Source of the DNA: Heliocidaris erythrogramma | Lineage: Eukaryota > Echinodermata > Echinoidea > Camarodonta > Echinometridae | Length of the DNA: 64,000 nt | NCBI GenBank assembly: GCA_025617745.1 | Contig: CM046856.1 | Location: 40,546,888 to 40,610,887 of the forward strand | Direction of reading: 5' to 3' | Translations under genes and position numbers: made by a program | The notes under the pieces: generated by a model | What the model saw: only the letters and a program-made list of their open reading frames with translations | Databases searched by the model: none | Told to the model about the DNA's origin: nothing | Part shown: positions 11,355-19,377 of the stretch, one piece after another | Layout: the number at the start of each line of letters is the position of its first letter | Numbering within the stretch: the first letter of the stretch is position 1

Positions 11355-11602
11355 TGCCTAATCAGTGTATAGTTGCGGGCTGTAGCAAGACCCCTAAAGA
11401 TGGTGTAAGCCTACATCATTTTCCTAAAGATGAAAATCTACGGAAATTGTGGGTCGCAAAGGTAAAGCTCACACGGGCAGAGTGGCAAGGGCCGGCCAGG
11501 TGAGTGGAGTACAATCTGCAGCGATCACTTTGCCGAAGATGATTTTGAGGATCCTGGCTTGTATTCCGAATTTGGAATGAAGAGAAGGATCAGCTAGTTA
11601 AA
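11355..11602 (+). pseudogene. THAP-type zinc-finger domain fragment (frameshifted)
   Basis: A start codon at 11355 opens MPNQCIVAGCSK, then LHHFPKDENLRKLWVAKV and EWQGPAR. After a one-base frame change near 11503 it continues EWSTICSDHFAEDDFEDPG and stops at about 11600. The C-x4-C ... C-x2-H spacing, the LHHFP, W and P positions and CSDHF are those of the THAP C2CH DNA-binding domain, found in THAP proteins and in P-element-type transposases. A GTGAGT donor-like and a CTGCAG acceptor-like sequence flank the break, but the implied intron would be only about 20 bp, so decay is more likely. No transposase catalytic domain follows, so host gene or transposon origin is undecided. Confidence 0.75.
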
Positions 11603-11693
11603 AGATTCAGCTATTCCAATGATCAGACTTGGAGTAAAGTCCTCCAATCTGTTTTTCAACGACAGCAGCTGCAGCAGCTTCACCCGTAGACCG

Positions 11694-11747
11694 AAAATGT
11701 CTCTCGTTCGTTAGCTAAGACAACCTAACGAACGAGAGACAGAATTT
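11694..11747. repeat. Strong hairpin
   Basis: A perfect inverted repeat (arm TGTCTCTCGTTCGTTAG, loop about 10 nt, complementary arm), with weaker pairing continuing outside it. It could be the end of a small foldback element or a relic. No terminator role is implied in this eukaryotic setting. Confidence 0.7.
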
Positions 11748-12129
11748 TTGGTCTACTTCACCTGTAACTCCAGGGAGCTCCAACGTATTCTGCGAGCTGT
11801 TCAAACATATTGAATTTCCCCTTGCCACTCCAGCTTCTTTGCCTTCGGGGTCTGATAAATCATCTGATAAATCAGACTTTGTATCTGCATGGCTCAGAAA
11901 AGTCCTCCATTCGCGGGCACTTTTCCTCTCTCTATATAAGTTACTCAAATTCAGCCAAAATCTAAGTCACTACTATTATGTAAAGCGAAGTGAAACTAGA
12001 TGAATCTCCGACCACACCTGGTCGGAATTTATGCCTCCGCCATCACTAGATTGGCAATGTATGGCATACATGTACACTTTAAAAGGATTGGTCCATCAAA
12101 ATTACAAATCTTTTCACTTCAAAAGCACA

Positions 12130-12290
12130 GGAGACAGAACAACTGAAGTTATTGCAAGAACGAACCATTTTTATGTAGTACATAATGACGCCTCTGACCT
12201 TTGACCTTCAGACCCTAAAATCTAATCAGTTCATCGCCCCTCCCATATGCAAACATGGGCCAGGTTAGAAGCTGATCTGTCAAACAGCTC
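12130..12290. repeat. TGACCTTTGACC repeat, single copy
   Basis: One diverged copy of the ~148-bp unit that is tandem at 13130-13425 (ACGAACCATTTTTATGTA, TGACCTTTGACCTT, CTAATCAGTTCATCG, CCATATGCAAACATGGGCCA). It carries a DR1-type double half-site at 12195-12206. Confidence 0.8.
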
Positions 12291-12299
12291 CCAGGACGA

Positions 12300-12825
12300 A
12301 AATCCAATTGAAACCAGTTGGAAATTCCAACTGGTTTCAACTGGTTTCAATTGGTATCAAATGGTTTTAATTGGTTTCACGTGGATCCAGTTAAATTCAA
12401 CTGGAAATGCAAAAATACCAGTTGAGATGAATACTTTTCCAGTTAAAAATTAGCAAATGGTTCCAGTTGGAAACAATTTTGTAAATATTTCCAATTGAAT
12501 ATTTCCAGTTGGAAACCAGTTAGCCCCGGTTAGCAAATATTTCCAGTTCAATATAGTTGCCAACTGGTTCCAGTTGGAAATCCAGTTGGAAAGCATTCAG
12601 CAAATATTTACAGTTGAATATTTTCCGTTGCCAACTGATTTCAGTTTGAAACCAGTTAGCAAATATTTCCCATTGAATATTTCCAGTTGTAAATCAGTTA
12701 GCAAATATTTCCAATTGAATATTTCCAGCTGGAAACCAGTTAGCAAATATTTCCAGTTGAAACCAATTACCAGTTGGTTCCCGTTGAAAATCCAGTTGGA
12801 AAACCAGTTGAAAACCAGTTAATTT
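12300..12825. repeat. CCAGTTGGAAA-type minisatellite
   Basis: A degenerate array of CAGTTGGAAACCAGTTAGC and AAATATTTCCAATTGAATA elements with a rough period of 45-50 bp. The short frame at 12574-12822 is an artefact of the repeat. Confidence 0.85.
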
Positions 12826-13005
12826 GCATAACGTAGTGGGGTGTGTGTATATATTTACATTTCACATTATTTCCTGGAATGAGTATGTTTTACAATAAAT
12901 AATCTGGGTCATTAGTATCAATTATAGGTAATAACAAAGGAATTATAACATTAACCATGAACAAATGCAACCTGTATAACACAGAGATATGGTACGTTCA
13001 TTTAA

Positions 13006-13107
13006 CTGGGCGTTGTGGCGTACGCCTGTAATCCAGCTACCAGTGGAAGTTATCAGCGGACCCAGGTTCTAGGCTGGGTCACGTCTTTCGGATGGTGACG
13101 TTAAAGT
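13006..13107 (+). repeat. SINE fragment with a 7SL-like head
   Basis: The first 40 bp (TGGGCGTTGTGGCGTACGCC, then TGTAATCCAGCTACC) align by eye with the 5' Alu domain of 7SL RNA, including an A-box-like TGGCGTACGCC. The following CTGGGTCACGTCTTTCGG and GATGGTGACGTTAAA resemble the central/3' part of other invertebrate SINEs. It is too short and lacks the rest of 7SL, so it is not a functional SRP RNA gene. A SINE piece is the better reading. Confidence 0.5.
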
Positions 13108-13129
13108 TCTTCAGTTCTTCAGTTAATTC

Positions 13130-13430
13130 GAGAACTAACCATTTTTATGTAGATAATTACCTCTGTGACCTTTGACCTCTGACCTTGAGACCCCAAAATC
13201 TAATCAGTTCATCGTCCTCCCATATGCATACATGGGCCAAGTTACAAACTGATCCGCCAAACGGTTCTGAAGTTATCGCGAGAACGAACCATTTTTATGT
13301 AAATAATGACCTCTATGACCTTTGACCTTGAGACACCAAAATCTAATCAGTTCATCGTCCCTCCCATATGCAAACATGGGCCACGTTACAAACTGATCCG
13401 CTAAACGGTTTTGAAGTTATCGCGAGAATG
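13130..13430. repeat. Tandem pair of ~148-bp units with DR1 sites
   Basis: Two tandem copies of the 12130 repeat, each containing TGACCTTTGACC (13166-13177, 13316-13327), which is a perfect DR1 arrangement of AGGTCA half-sites on the other strand. Non-coding. Confidence 0.85.
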
Positions 13431-13510
13431 AAAAGGGGACGGATGACCCGAAAACATAATGCCTCTGGCACCACTTACGGTGGGCGGAGTCATAAAAAAA
13501 AAAAAAAAAC

Positions 13511-14013
13511 GTAAGTGAAATAAACATAAGCATTCACCAACGCTATGTACGAGGGGAACATAGCCACTGCCGTACTAAAGCTGTGAAGGACATTGCACAT
13601 ACAGACGCATAAAACGGCTGTGCACGCATTTATGACCAATGCAAAACTTTCGTTCGGCAAGCTCAGAAGGATGAGAACATTGTTCAAAAGAAAAGCTAAA
13701 AAACAAAACAAGAGCTGTATATTTGGGCAAAAGCGTTTTCTGATCTTGTAGAAAATATATTGCTATTGATTATTCACTCCTAAGATTATATTGATTAATT
13801 TCCTTTTTTCATAATTGTCCGTTGAACAGAGGGGTCAAATACCGCATTCTGCGTACAATATTATATGCTGCAGCCTGCAGATCTTGTGCCTCTTACTTTT
13901 CATACATCACTTGGGGGTTAGCCAATCAGCTCACGAGTTTTAAACCTCTACTTTTGCCCCTTTTTTGCCAAAACAAGACATAATTTGGACAATCGATTGG
14001 CAGATTCGTGATT
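13511..14013. repeat. 503-bp unit, copy 1 of a tandem duplication
   Basis: It runs from CGTAAGTGAAATAAACATAAG to CAGATTCGTGATT and is followed immediately by copy 2. The copies are nearly identical. Copy 1 has a short frame starting MYEGNIATAVLKL with a stop after KL. In copy 2 a single base change opens it to 68 codons, so the frame is not conserved coding sequence. Confidence 0.9.
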
Positions 14014-14285
14014 CGTAAGTGAAATAAACATAAGCATTCACCAGTCGCTATGTACGAGGGGAACATAGCCACTGCCGTACTAAAGCTGTGTAGGACATTG
14101 CACATACAGACGTATAAAACGGCTGTGCACGCATTTATGACCAATGCAAAACTTTCGTTCCGCAAGCTCAGAAGGATGAGAACATTGTTCAAAAGAAAAG
14201 CTAAAAAACAAAACAAGAGCTGTATATTTGGGCGAAAGCGTTTTCTGATCTTGTAGAAAATATATTGCTATTGATTATTCATTGC

Positions 14286-15104
14286 TAAAGGAAAAAAGAA
14301 ACTTATTCAAGAGATCACCAAATTAAATTCTCTGCATGGAAATGTACCAAATTTGGATATAATGTTGATTCAATGCATGGCTTTAAATGACAGTCAATAA
14401 CAAAAAGTTTTCTTCAATGCCACAAAAGAAATGTGCACTGAAGCAAAGGACTCTCTAATCCCCAAGTCACAAAGACAAACTGCAGCCTTGTACACCATAT
14501 GCATGTCAATGAATGAAACAAAAGAATTTCAAAAGGGATTTGCACCCCTCGAGCAAGAGGATATTGATGTTCTGCCATGGTGCGCCCGTTCACCAGACCT
14601 TTCTCCAATTGAACATCTCTGGGAAGAGCTTGGTCGACGTGTGTCAAGGCGTGACAATCAACCCATCAATAGGGAGACGCTCATTGCAGCACTGCAAGAG
14701 GAATGGAACAATGTTCCCCAGGCTACCATCGCGAATCTGATCGGAAGCATGCGAAGACGGTGTACAGCTTGCCAGCAAGCTAGAGGTGGACATACTGGCT
14801 ATTAATCTGTTTGGCTATTAATCTGTTTGGATATGAACTTGCAAATCCCTTTTGAAATTCTTTTGTTTCATTCATTGACATGCATATGGTGTACAAGGCT
14901 GCAGTTTGTCTTTGTGACTTGGGGATTAGAGAGTCCTTTGCTTCAGTGCACATTTCTTTTGTGGCATTGAAGAAAACTTTTTGTTATTGACTGTCATTTA
15001 AAGCCATGCATTGAATCAACATTATATCCAATTTTGGTACATTTCCATGCAGAGAATTTAATTTGGTGATCTCTTGAACTTTTATAAGTTTCTTTTTTCC
15101 TTTA
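14286..15104 (+). mobile_element. Tc1-like element with ~256-bp inverted repeats
   Basis: Long, nearly perfect inverted repeats (14288-14543 and 14846-15102; outer ends AAAGGAAAAAAGAAACTT) bracket a short remnant of transposase. TA lies at each end, as expected for Tc1/mariner. Most of the transposase gene is deleted, so the copy is non-autonomous. Confidence 0.88.
14545..14805 (+). pseudogene. Tc1-like transposase, C-terminal remnant
   Basis: Tc1/mariner transposases cut and join the element at TA sites with a DDE active site. Only the last ~85 residues remain. WCARSPDLSPIEHLWEELGRR includes the third catalytic acid (E in IEH), followed by a helix-rich C-terminus ending near RRRCTACQQARGG. 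The open frame formally starts at 14431, but that start lies in the left inverted repeat, so the residues before about 14545 are fortuitous. The two catalytic D motifs and the paired-type DNA-binding domain are absent. Confidence 0.88.
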
Positions 15105-15363
15105 GTGTATATTGCTATTGATTATTCACTCCTAAGATTATATTTATTAATTTCCTTTTTTCATAATTGTCCGTTGAACAGAGGGGTCAAATACCGCATT
15201 CTGCGTACAATATTATATGCTGCAGCCTGCAGATCTTGTGCCTCTTACTTTTCATACATCACTTGGGGGTTAGCCAATCAGCTCACGAGTTTTAAACCTC
15301 TACTTTTGCCCCTTTTTTGCCAAAACAAGACATAATTTGGACAATCGATTGGCAGATTCGTGA

Positions 15364-16289
15364 TTAGAAGGCAAAACTATATGGAAAGAGCATCCATTTT
15401 CTCTCTAATTTAGTCAACCTTTAAGATCGTGCATGGAATGAATCCCGGAAAATGATGTGCATGGCATTATGATTATCTCCATGCGGAGATTGTGTACGTT
15501 GCGTAGCCGGGATCGAAACTCGACGGTCCATATAATCTGCCAAAGTGATCCATTTTGTACTAATTTTACTGTCAGGCTTTACACATTAAACATGTCCCTG
15601 CACATTATTACTACTACTCACATTTTCTTTGTCTTTGAATTACACAAGATCTTACACAGACCTAAAACCACTTTGTATTATTTGTTTTCATCTTTGTTGT
15701 TTCACGTATTAAACTGAATCGATCGCACCCAAAATATACCGTCTCAATCCTGTCTCTTTTGGGGAAAAAAATCAACAATGAATGGTCAGATCATGTCAGG
15801 AAATGCACCACTCCCCAAATTATCAGATTTTCATCTTGCTAGATCTATCAATAATTATGAATTAAAGAGATAGTTCTGAGTTAGACTTGTGTGCTAGTGC
15901 TTACCCAACTCTCCAGAATATTCTTAGCTCAATAGGAATAATTTTATCTTTTTCCCACATTAAGGCATTAGAAAACCGCTTTCTGGTAAAAGTTTCGTTA
16001 AAAAATCTCATTGCTATTATAAAGTGAGTACAGTATCTCACACTACTGTGTTGATCTCATACGATTGTTCATCCAAGCCACTCACCCACGGGGTCTTTTC
16101 ATTTAAGGGATCAGAATCCTACATCTATACTTCCAAACATAATAACTGTGATTTAGCATTTTGCTTTTCATCAACTTCATTGTACATAAATGATTTAATT
16201 ATGCTTATGTTTTACGTTCTTTAAAACGAAATTAATATACAATTATCAAATATATCTTGTTTTGTTTGTCAATCATCATTGTGCAAACC
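15364..16289. other. No gene seen
   Basis: AT-rich DNA between the tandem duplication and DIRS B. The short open frames (for example 15457-15717, plus) show no recognisable motif, and no terminal repeats were found. Confidence 0.5.
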
Positions 16290-16538
16290 AAGAAAATTAT
16301 ATCTAATTTTGTTATTTACTAGATAAATCTATCTATCTACCTAATTATTTGCTAGTTTCCCAAACTATGCCGTCATTCGAGAAAAAAACTAAGTCTGAAA
16401 CGCGCATTCCCCTGCCCGCGCACGCGCTCCCCGTCCTCCAATATAAGATCGCGCAGCCGCCATGCTCTTCCTCTTCCGAGCAGTCAGAGACAGAGTCTAG
16501 GACATGTTGTCAGGCAAGGAGAGGGGCTGGAGGGAGGG

Positions 16539-16635
16539 ACATAGGTAGGTACATAGATTTATCTAGTAAATAACAAAATTAGATATAATTTTCTTGATTT
16601 ACAGCAATAAATCAATGTATCTACTTATTTGCTAG
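16539..16635. repeat. Internal complementary region of DIRS B
   Basis: The left half is the inverse of the element's own left end (AAGAAAATTATATCTAATTT). The right half (GATTTACAGCAATAAATC) is the inverse of a DIRS right end like the one at 60770-60810. This is the classical DIRS signature, thought to template the circle junction during replication. Confidence 0.85.
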
Positions 16636-16659
16636 AATAGCACGGATAAAAACCCGGTG

Positions 16660-17530
16660 GCATGTCCCAGGACGGGAGAACTAACGCGGGGCAGAAAGGG
16701 AAGACGAAGCAGCTCTCAAAACAGAGGTAGCAAACCTAACCTCACCCGAAGGAACATCCTTAAGATAGAAGGAGTGAAGGAGGTAGGGGAACGCCAAAAG
16801 GCAGCCCGCAAGAAACACTCCTGGTATCGTGCGCTCTTGGAGGATTCTCAGACAGAAGAGCCTCCGAAGCCGCAGCTTGGATAGCCTCGACAATCCAACG
16901 GGAGATAGTCTCCCGTGACGCTGGGGAAAAAGGGTGACGGGAAATGAGAAAGAGCTGATCATCCTTACGAAAGGCCTTAGTCCTATCCAAGTAACATTGG
17001 AGAGCCCTAACAGGGCACCAAGATTTATCCTCAGTTCTCAGAAGATTTATTCTCAGAAGAGAATTCTCAGAAGATTTATTCTCAGAAGATTTATTCTCAG
17101 AAGAGAATTCTGACAGAGGACTCAAGAACACTTCGATCGAGCCAGAAGAATCCGTCTGATTCTTGGCAATAAACGAAGGTCGAGGGACAAGACGTACACC
17201 TTGCCTTTCCCATCTGATATGCCCGGGCGCCGGAGAGAGAGCCTGAATAGTGCTTCTCCTCTGCCCGGAAGCAATAGCAAAGGCAGTCTTAATCGAGAGA
17301 TGGTGTAACATCGCTTTGCACAACGGCTCAAAAGGCGGTTTGGCGGAAGCGTCCAAAACCAAAGGAAGGCTCCATGCAGGAGTCAACTGGCGATTTGCTG
17401 GTCGTTTTAAGAAGAACGACCTCAGCAAATGGGTCAAGAAGGGAGAGTTCGAAACTCCCGAATCATCAGAAAAACCAAGGTGAACCGCAGCAATAGCTGA
17501 ACGGTATCCACGAATGGTAGAGAGAGATCT
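16660..17530 (-). pseudogene. DIRS B tyrosine recombinase, broken
   Basis: The tyrosine recombinase would integrate the circular DIRS copy without target duplication. The main open frame (17437-16760) shows RSFFLKRPANRQLTP, the first catalytic arginine in ASGQRRSTIQAL, a WCPVRALQCYLDRTK block and HDTRSV with the catalytic H-x-x-R. It then shifts frame. The tyrosine region (SFYLKDVPSGEVRFATS) is in another frame (about 16735-16785). An in-frame microsatellite-like expansion (SSENKSSENK, about 17030-17110) sits where other copies have a short linker. The copy is not functional. Confidence 0.85.
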
Positions 17531-17639
17531 ACCCTTATCGAAAATAGCACCGACCGGAGCAGAACGGGGAGAAACTCCCGTCTCCCCACACCAATCATGG
17601 AAGGCTTCTAACCTCGAGTTATCAACAGCTCGGGTAGAT

Positions 17640-18003
17640 TTTCTTCTACTCTGGACTATGAACTGGGAGGCTCTGTCGGGGAGGATGCGAGGACTGCAGG
17701 ACTCTCAGAGAGAGCCGTCAAATGTAGAGCCGCTGGAGGTCTGCTCTCCGAGGAAGGGAGAGTGGCCGACCGTCCAGCAGAGAAGAGGAAACCAAGGTCT
17801 CCTCGGCCAACAAGGGGCTATGAGCAGAACCCACGCCTGATCCTCCTGAATTTTCCCCAGGACCTGAGGAATTAAGGAGACCGGCGGAAAGGCGTAACCC
17901 CGGAAGTTCCCCCACTGAAGGGAGAACGCGTCGAGGGCCCAAGGTTCCGGATCTCGCACTCGAGAACAGTATCTCGGGAGGCGATGATTGAGAGATGTTG
18001 CAA
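17640..18003 (-). pseudogene. DIRS B RNase H-like C-terminus, truncated
   Basis: The frame encodes the equivalent of the DIRS C segment around LPKYCSRARDRVAWAPS and ends at FATSLNHRLPRYCSR-like sequence near 18003. It is cut there by the junction with DIRS C. Several frame changes are present. Confidence 0.7.
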
Positions 18004-18066
18004 ACTTGTAAAATCAGCACTGATTTTCTTATTTACTATATAAATCTATATACCTACCTATTGTGC

Positions 18067-18215
18067 TAGTAGTCTTGACTACGCGACCCCTTCGAGAACT
18101 TAACACAAATGAGTCACAATAGTGTGCGCACCCCCCGTAATCCTATTGTTCCCCTTCGCCACTCACGCGCGGCAACACGCAACGGCCATCTTCCTCTTTT
18201 GCGAGCAACCCCAAG
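18067..18215 (+). repeat. DIRS C left inverted terminal repeat
   Basis: It begins CTAGTAGTCTTGACTACGCG and is the near-exact reverse complement of 23475-23623. Small substitutions (GTGCGCACC against GTGCACAA, for example) separate the two. Confidence 0.88.
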
Positions 18216-18257
18216 TAGAAACATGTTGCTTGCAAGGTGCGGGGAAGGAGGGAGGGT

Positions 18258-18346
18258 CATAGGTAGGTAGGTATATAGATTTATATAGTAAATAGTAATA
18301 TACAAATTTACAACAATAAATCATATATACCTACCTATTATGCTAG
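18258..18346. repeat. DIRS C internal complementary region
   Basis: Its left half is the inverse of the extreme left end (18031-18066) and its right half (AAATTTACAACAATAAATC to CTAG) is the inverse of the extreme right end (23621-23657). About 9 bp between the halves (GTAATATAC) match neither end. Confidence 0.85.
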
Positions 18347-18399
18347 CCCAGCGCCAACTCAAAGACCGGGAGGCATGTTTCAAGCAGAGGGGAATAGGA

Positions 18400-19314
18400 T
18401 TACAAAGAAGACACAGGGGCCTTCAAGGTGGCTGACGCAAAAATAGCCTCACCTGCAGGGACATCCCTAAGGTAGCAAGAAATGAAGGAATTGGGCGAAC
18501 GCCAATAAGCAGCCTTCAAAATATCATCAAGCGCCACACCTTGAAACAGAGCCCAGGAAGTGCAGACACTACGAGTGTCATGAGCATGAGGCTTACTGTC
18601 AGATACAAGAGCCTCTGTGCCAGCAGCCCTAATAGCCTCGACGATCCATCTAGAAATGGAATCAAAAGAAGCAGGAGAAAAAGGCTCTCGAGTGATCAGG
18701 AACAACTGATCATCCTTACGATAAGACTTAGTCCTATCAATATACCATTTGAGAGCTGTAACAGGACACCAAACTTTGTCCTCGCGCACTGACGAAAAAA
18801 ATCCAGCAAGCGGACAAAGAAAAATCTCTACAGGGCCAGAGGAAGCCGTTTGATTCTTGACAATGAAAGAAGCCTTAGGAATCAATCTAACACCTTTTCT
18901 CTCCCAGCGAACATGACCAGGAGTAAGACAGAGGGCATGAAGAGTACTGCGCCTCTGCCCAGAGGCAATGGCTACCAAAAAGAGCGTCCTAACCGTAAGA
19001 TGGTGAAGTGAAGCTTCACCTAACGGCTCAAAAGGAGACTTCGCCAGGGCTTCTAAGACCTTAGGCAGGCTCCAAGACGGGACTAACTTAGAACGTGGAG
19101 GACGTTTCAGAAAGAACGACCGAATCAAACCACTCAACAGCAGGGAATTAGAAATCCCCAAACCATCTGAGAAGCCCGAGTGAATGGCCCCGATCGCCGA
19201 TCGGTAGCCTCGGATAGTAGAGACGGATCTCCCTTTGTCAAATAACGAGATTAGAAAATCCGCAACTGAACCAATAGGAGCCTTAGACCGGGTTTGATTT
19301 CGCTCTTTACACAT
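18400..19314 (-). CDS. DIRS C tyrosine recombinase
   Basis: An open frame of 304 codons. It is a DIRS-type tyrosine recombinase, the enzyme that inserts the circular DNA copy into the genome. An N-terminal core-binding part (GRSVSTIRGYRSAIGAIHSG, about 28-48) leads to the catalytic domain. The active-site residues can all be placed: R in GQRRSTL (about 122), H-x-x-R in HAHDTRS (about 246-249), and a tyrosine in SFISCYLRDV (about 282). The length is a little short for a full DIRS recombinase, and the true N-terminus may overlap the RT frame upstream. It is the only DIRS protein in the window with no break. Confidence 0.9.
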   Translation of the reverse strand: MCKERNQTRSKAPIGSVADFLISLFDKGRSVSTIRGYRSAIGAIHSGFSDGLGISNSLLLSGLIRSFFLKRPPRSKLVPSWSLPKVLEALAKSPFEPLGEASLHHLTVRTLFLVAIASGQRRSTLHALCLTPGHVRWERKGVRLIPKASFIVKNQTASSGPVEIFLCPLAGFFSSVREDKVWCPVTALKWYIDRTKSYRKDDQLFLITREPFSPASFDSISRWIVEAIRAAGTEALVSDSKPHAHDTRSVCTSWALFQGVALDDILKAAYWRSPNSFISCYLRDVPAGEAIFASATLKAPVSSL

Positions 19315-19377
19315 AAAGGAAAAAGACCGAAAGACGGGAATTATAAATTTCCCCAGTAGAAACTCTACGACTAGACA

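Larger units (their letters stand above)
14014..15363. repeat. 503-bp unit, copy 2, split by a Tc1-like element
   Basis: Copy 2 of the tandem duplication: 14014-14281, then the Tc1-like element, then 15108-15363. At the split the unit sequence TATATTGCTATTGATTATTC plus A is present on both sides (14261-14281 and 15108-15128), a direct duplication of 21 bp around the insertion. Confidence 0.88.
16290..18003 (-). mobile_element. DIRS-like retrotransposon B, 3' half
   Basis: The left (3') end of a DIRS element on the minus strand: terminal inverted repeat (16290-16500), internal complementary region (16539-16635), recombinase remnant and part of RNase H. It stops at about 18003, where DIRS C begins within 30 bp. 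No matching continuation of B is seen on the far side of C at 23657. Its terminal sequence is close to that of DIRS D (54221-60810), so B and D belong to one subfamily and C to another. Confidence 0.85.

Noticed and set aside
11503-11525. A real mini-intron in the THAP fragment
   Set aside because: GTGAGT and CTGCAG are present, but the implied intron of about 20 bp is too short for spliceosomal splicing, and removing it does not restore the motif better than a one-base frameshift.
13006-13107. Functional 7SL (SRP) RNA gene
   Set aside because: Only the first ~40 bp resemble 7SL; the S domain and the rest of the Alu domain are missing.
14050-14256. 68-codon ORF in the tandem duplication as a small gene
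   Set aside because: In the sister copy the frame has a stop after 13 codons, and there are no recognisable motifs.
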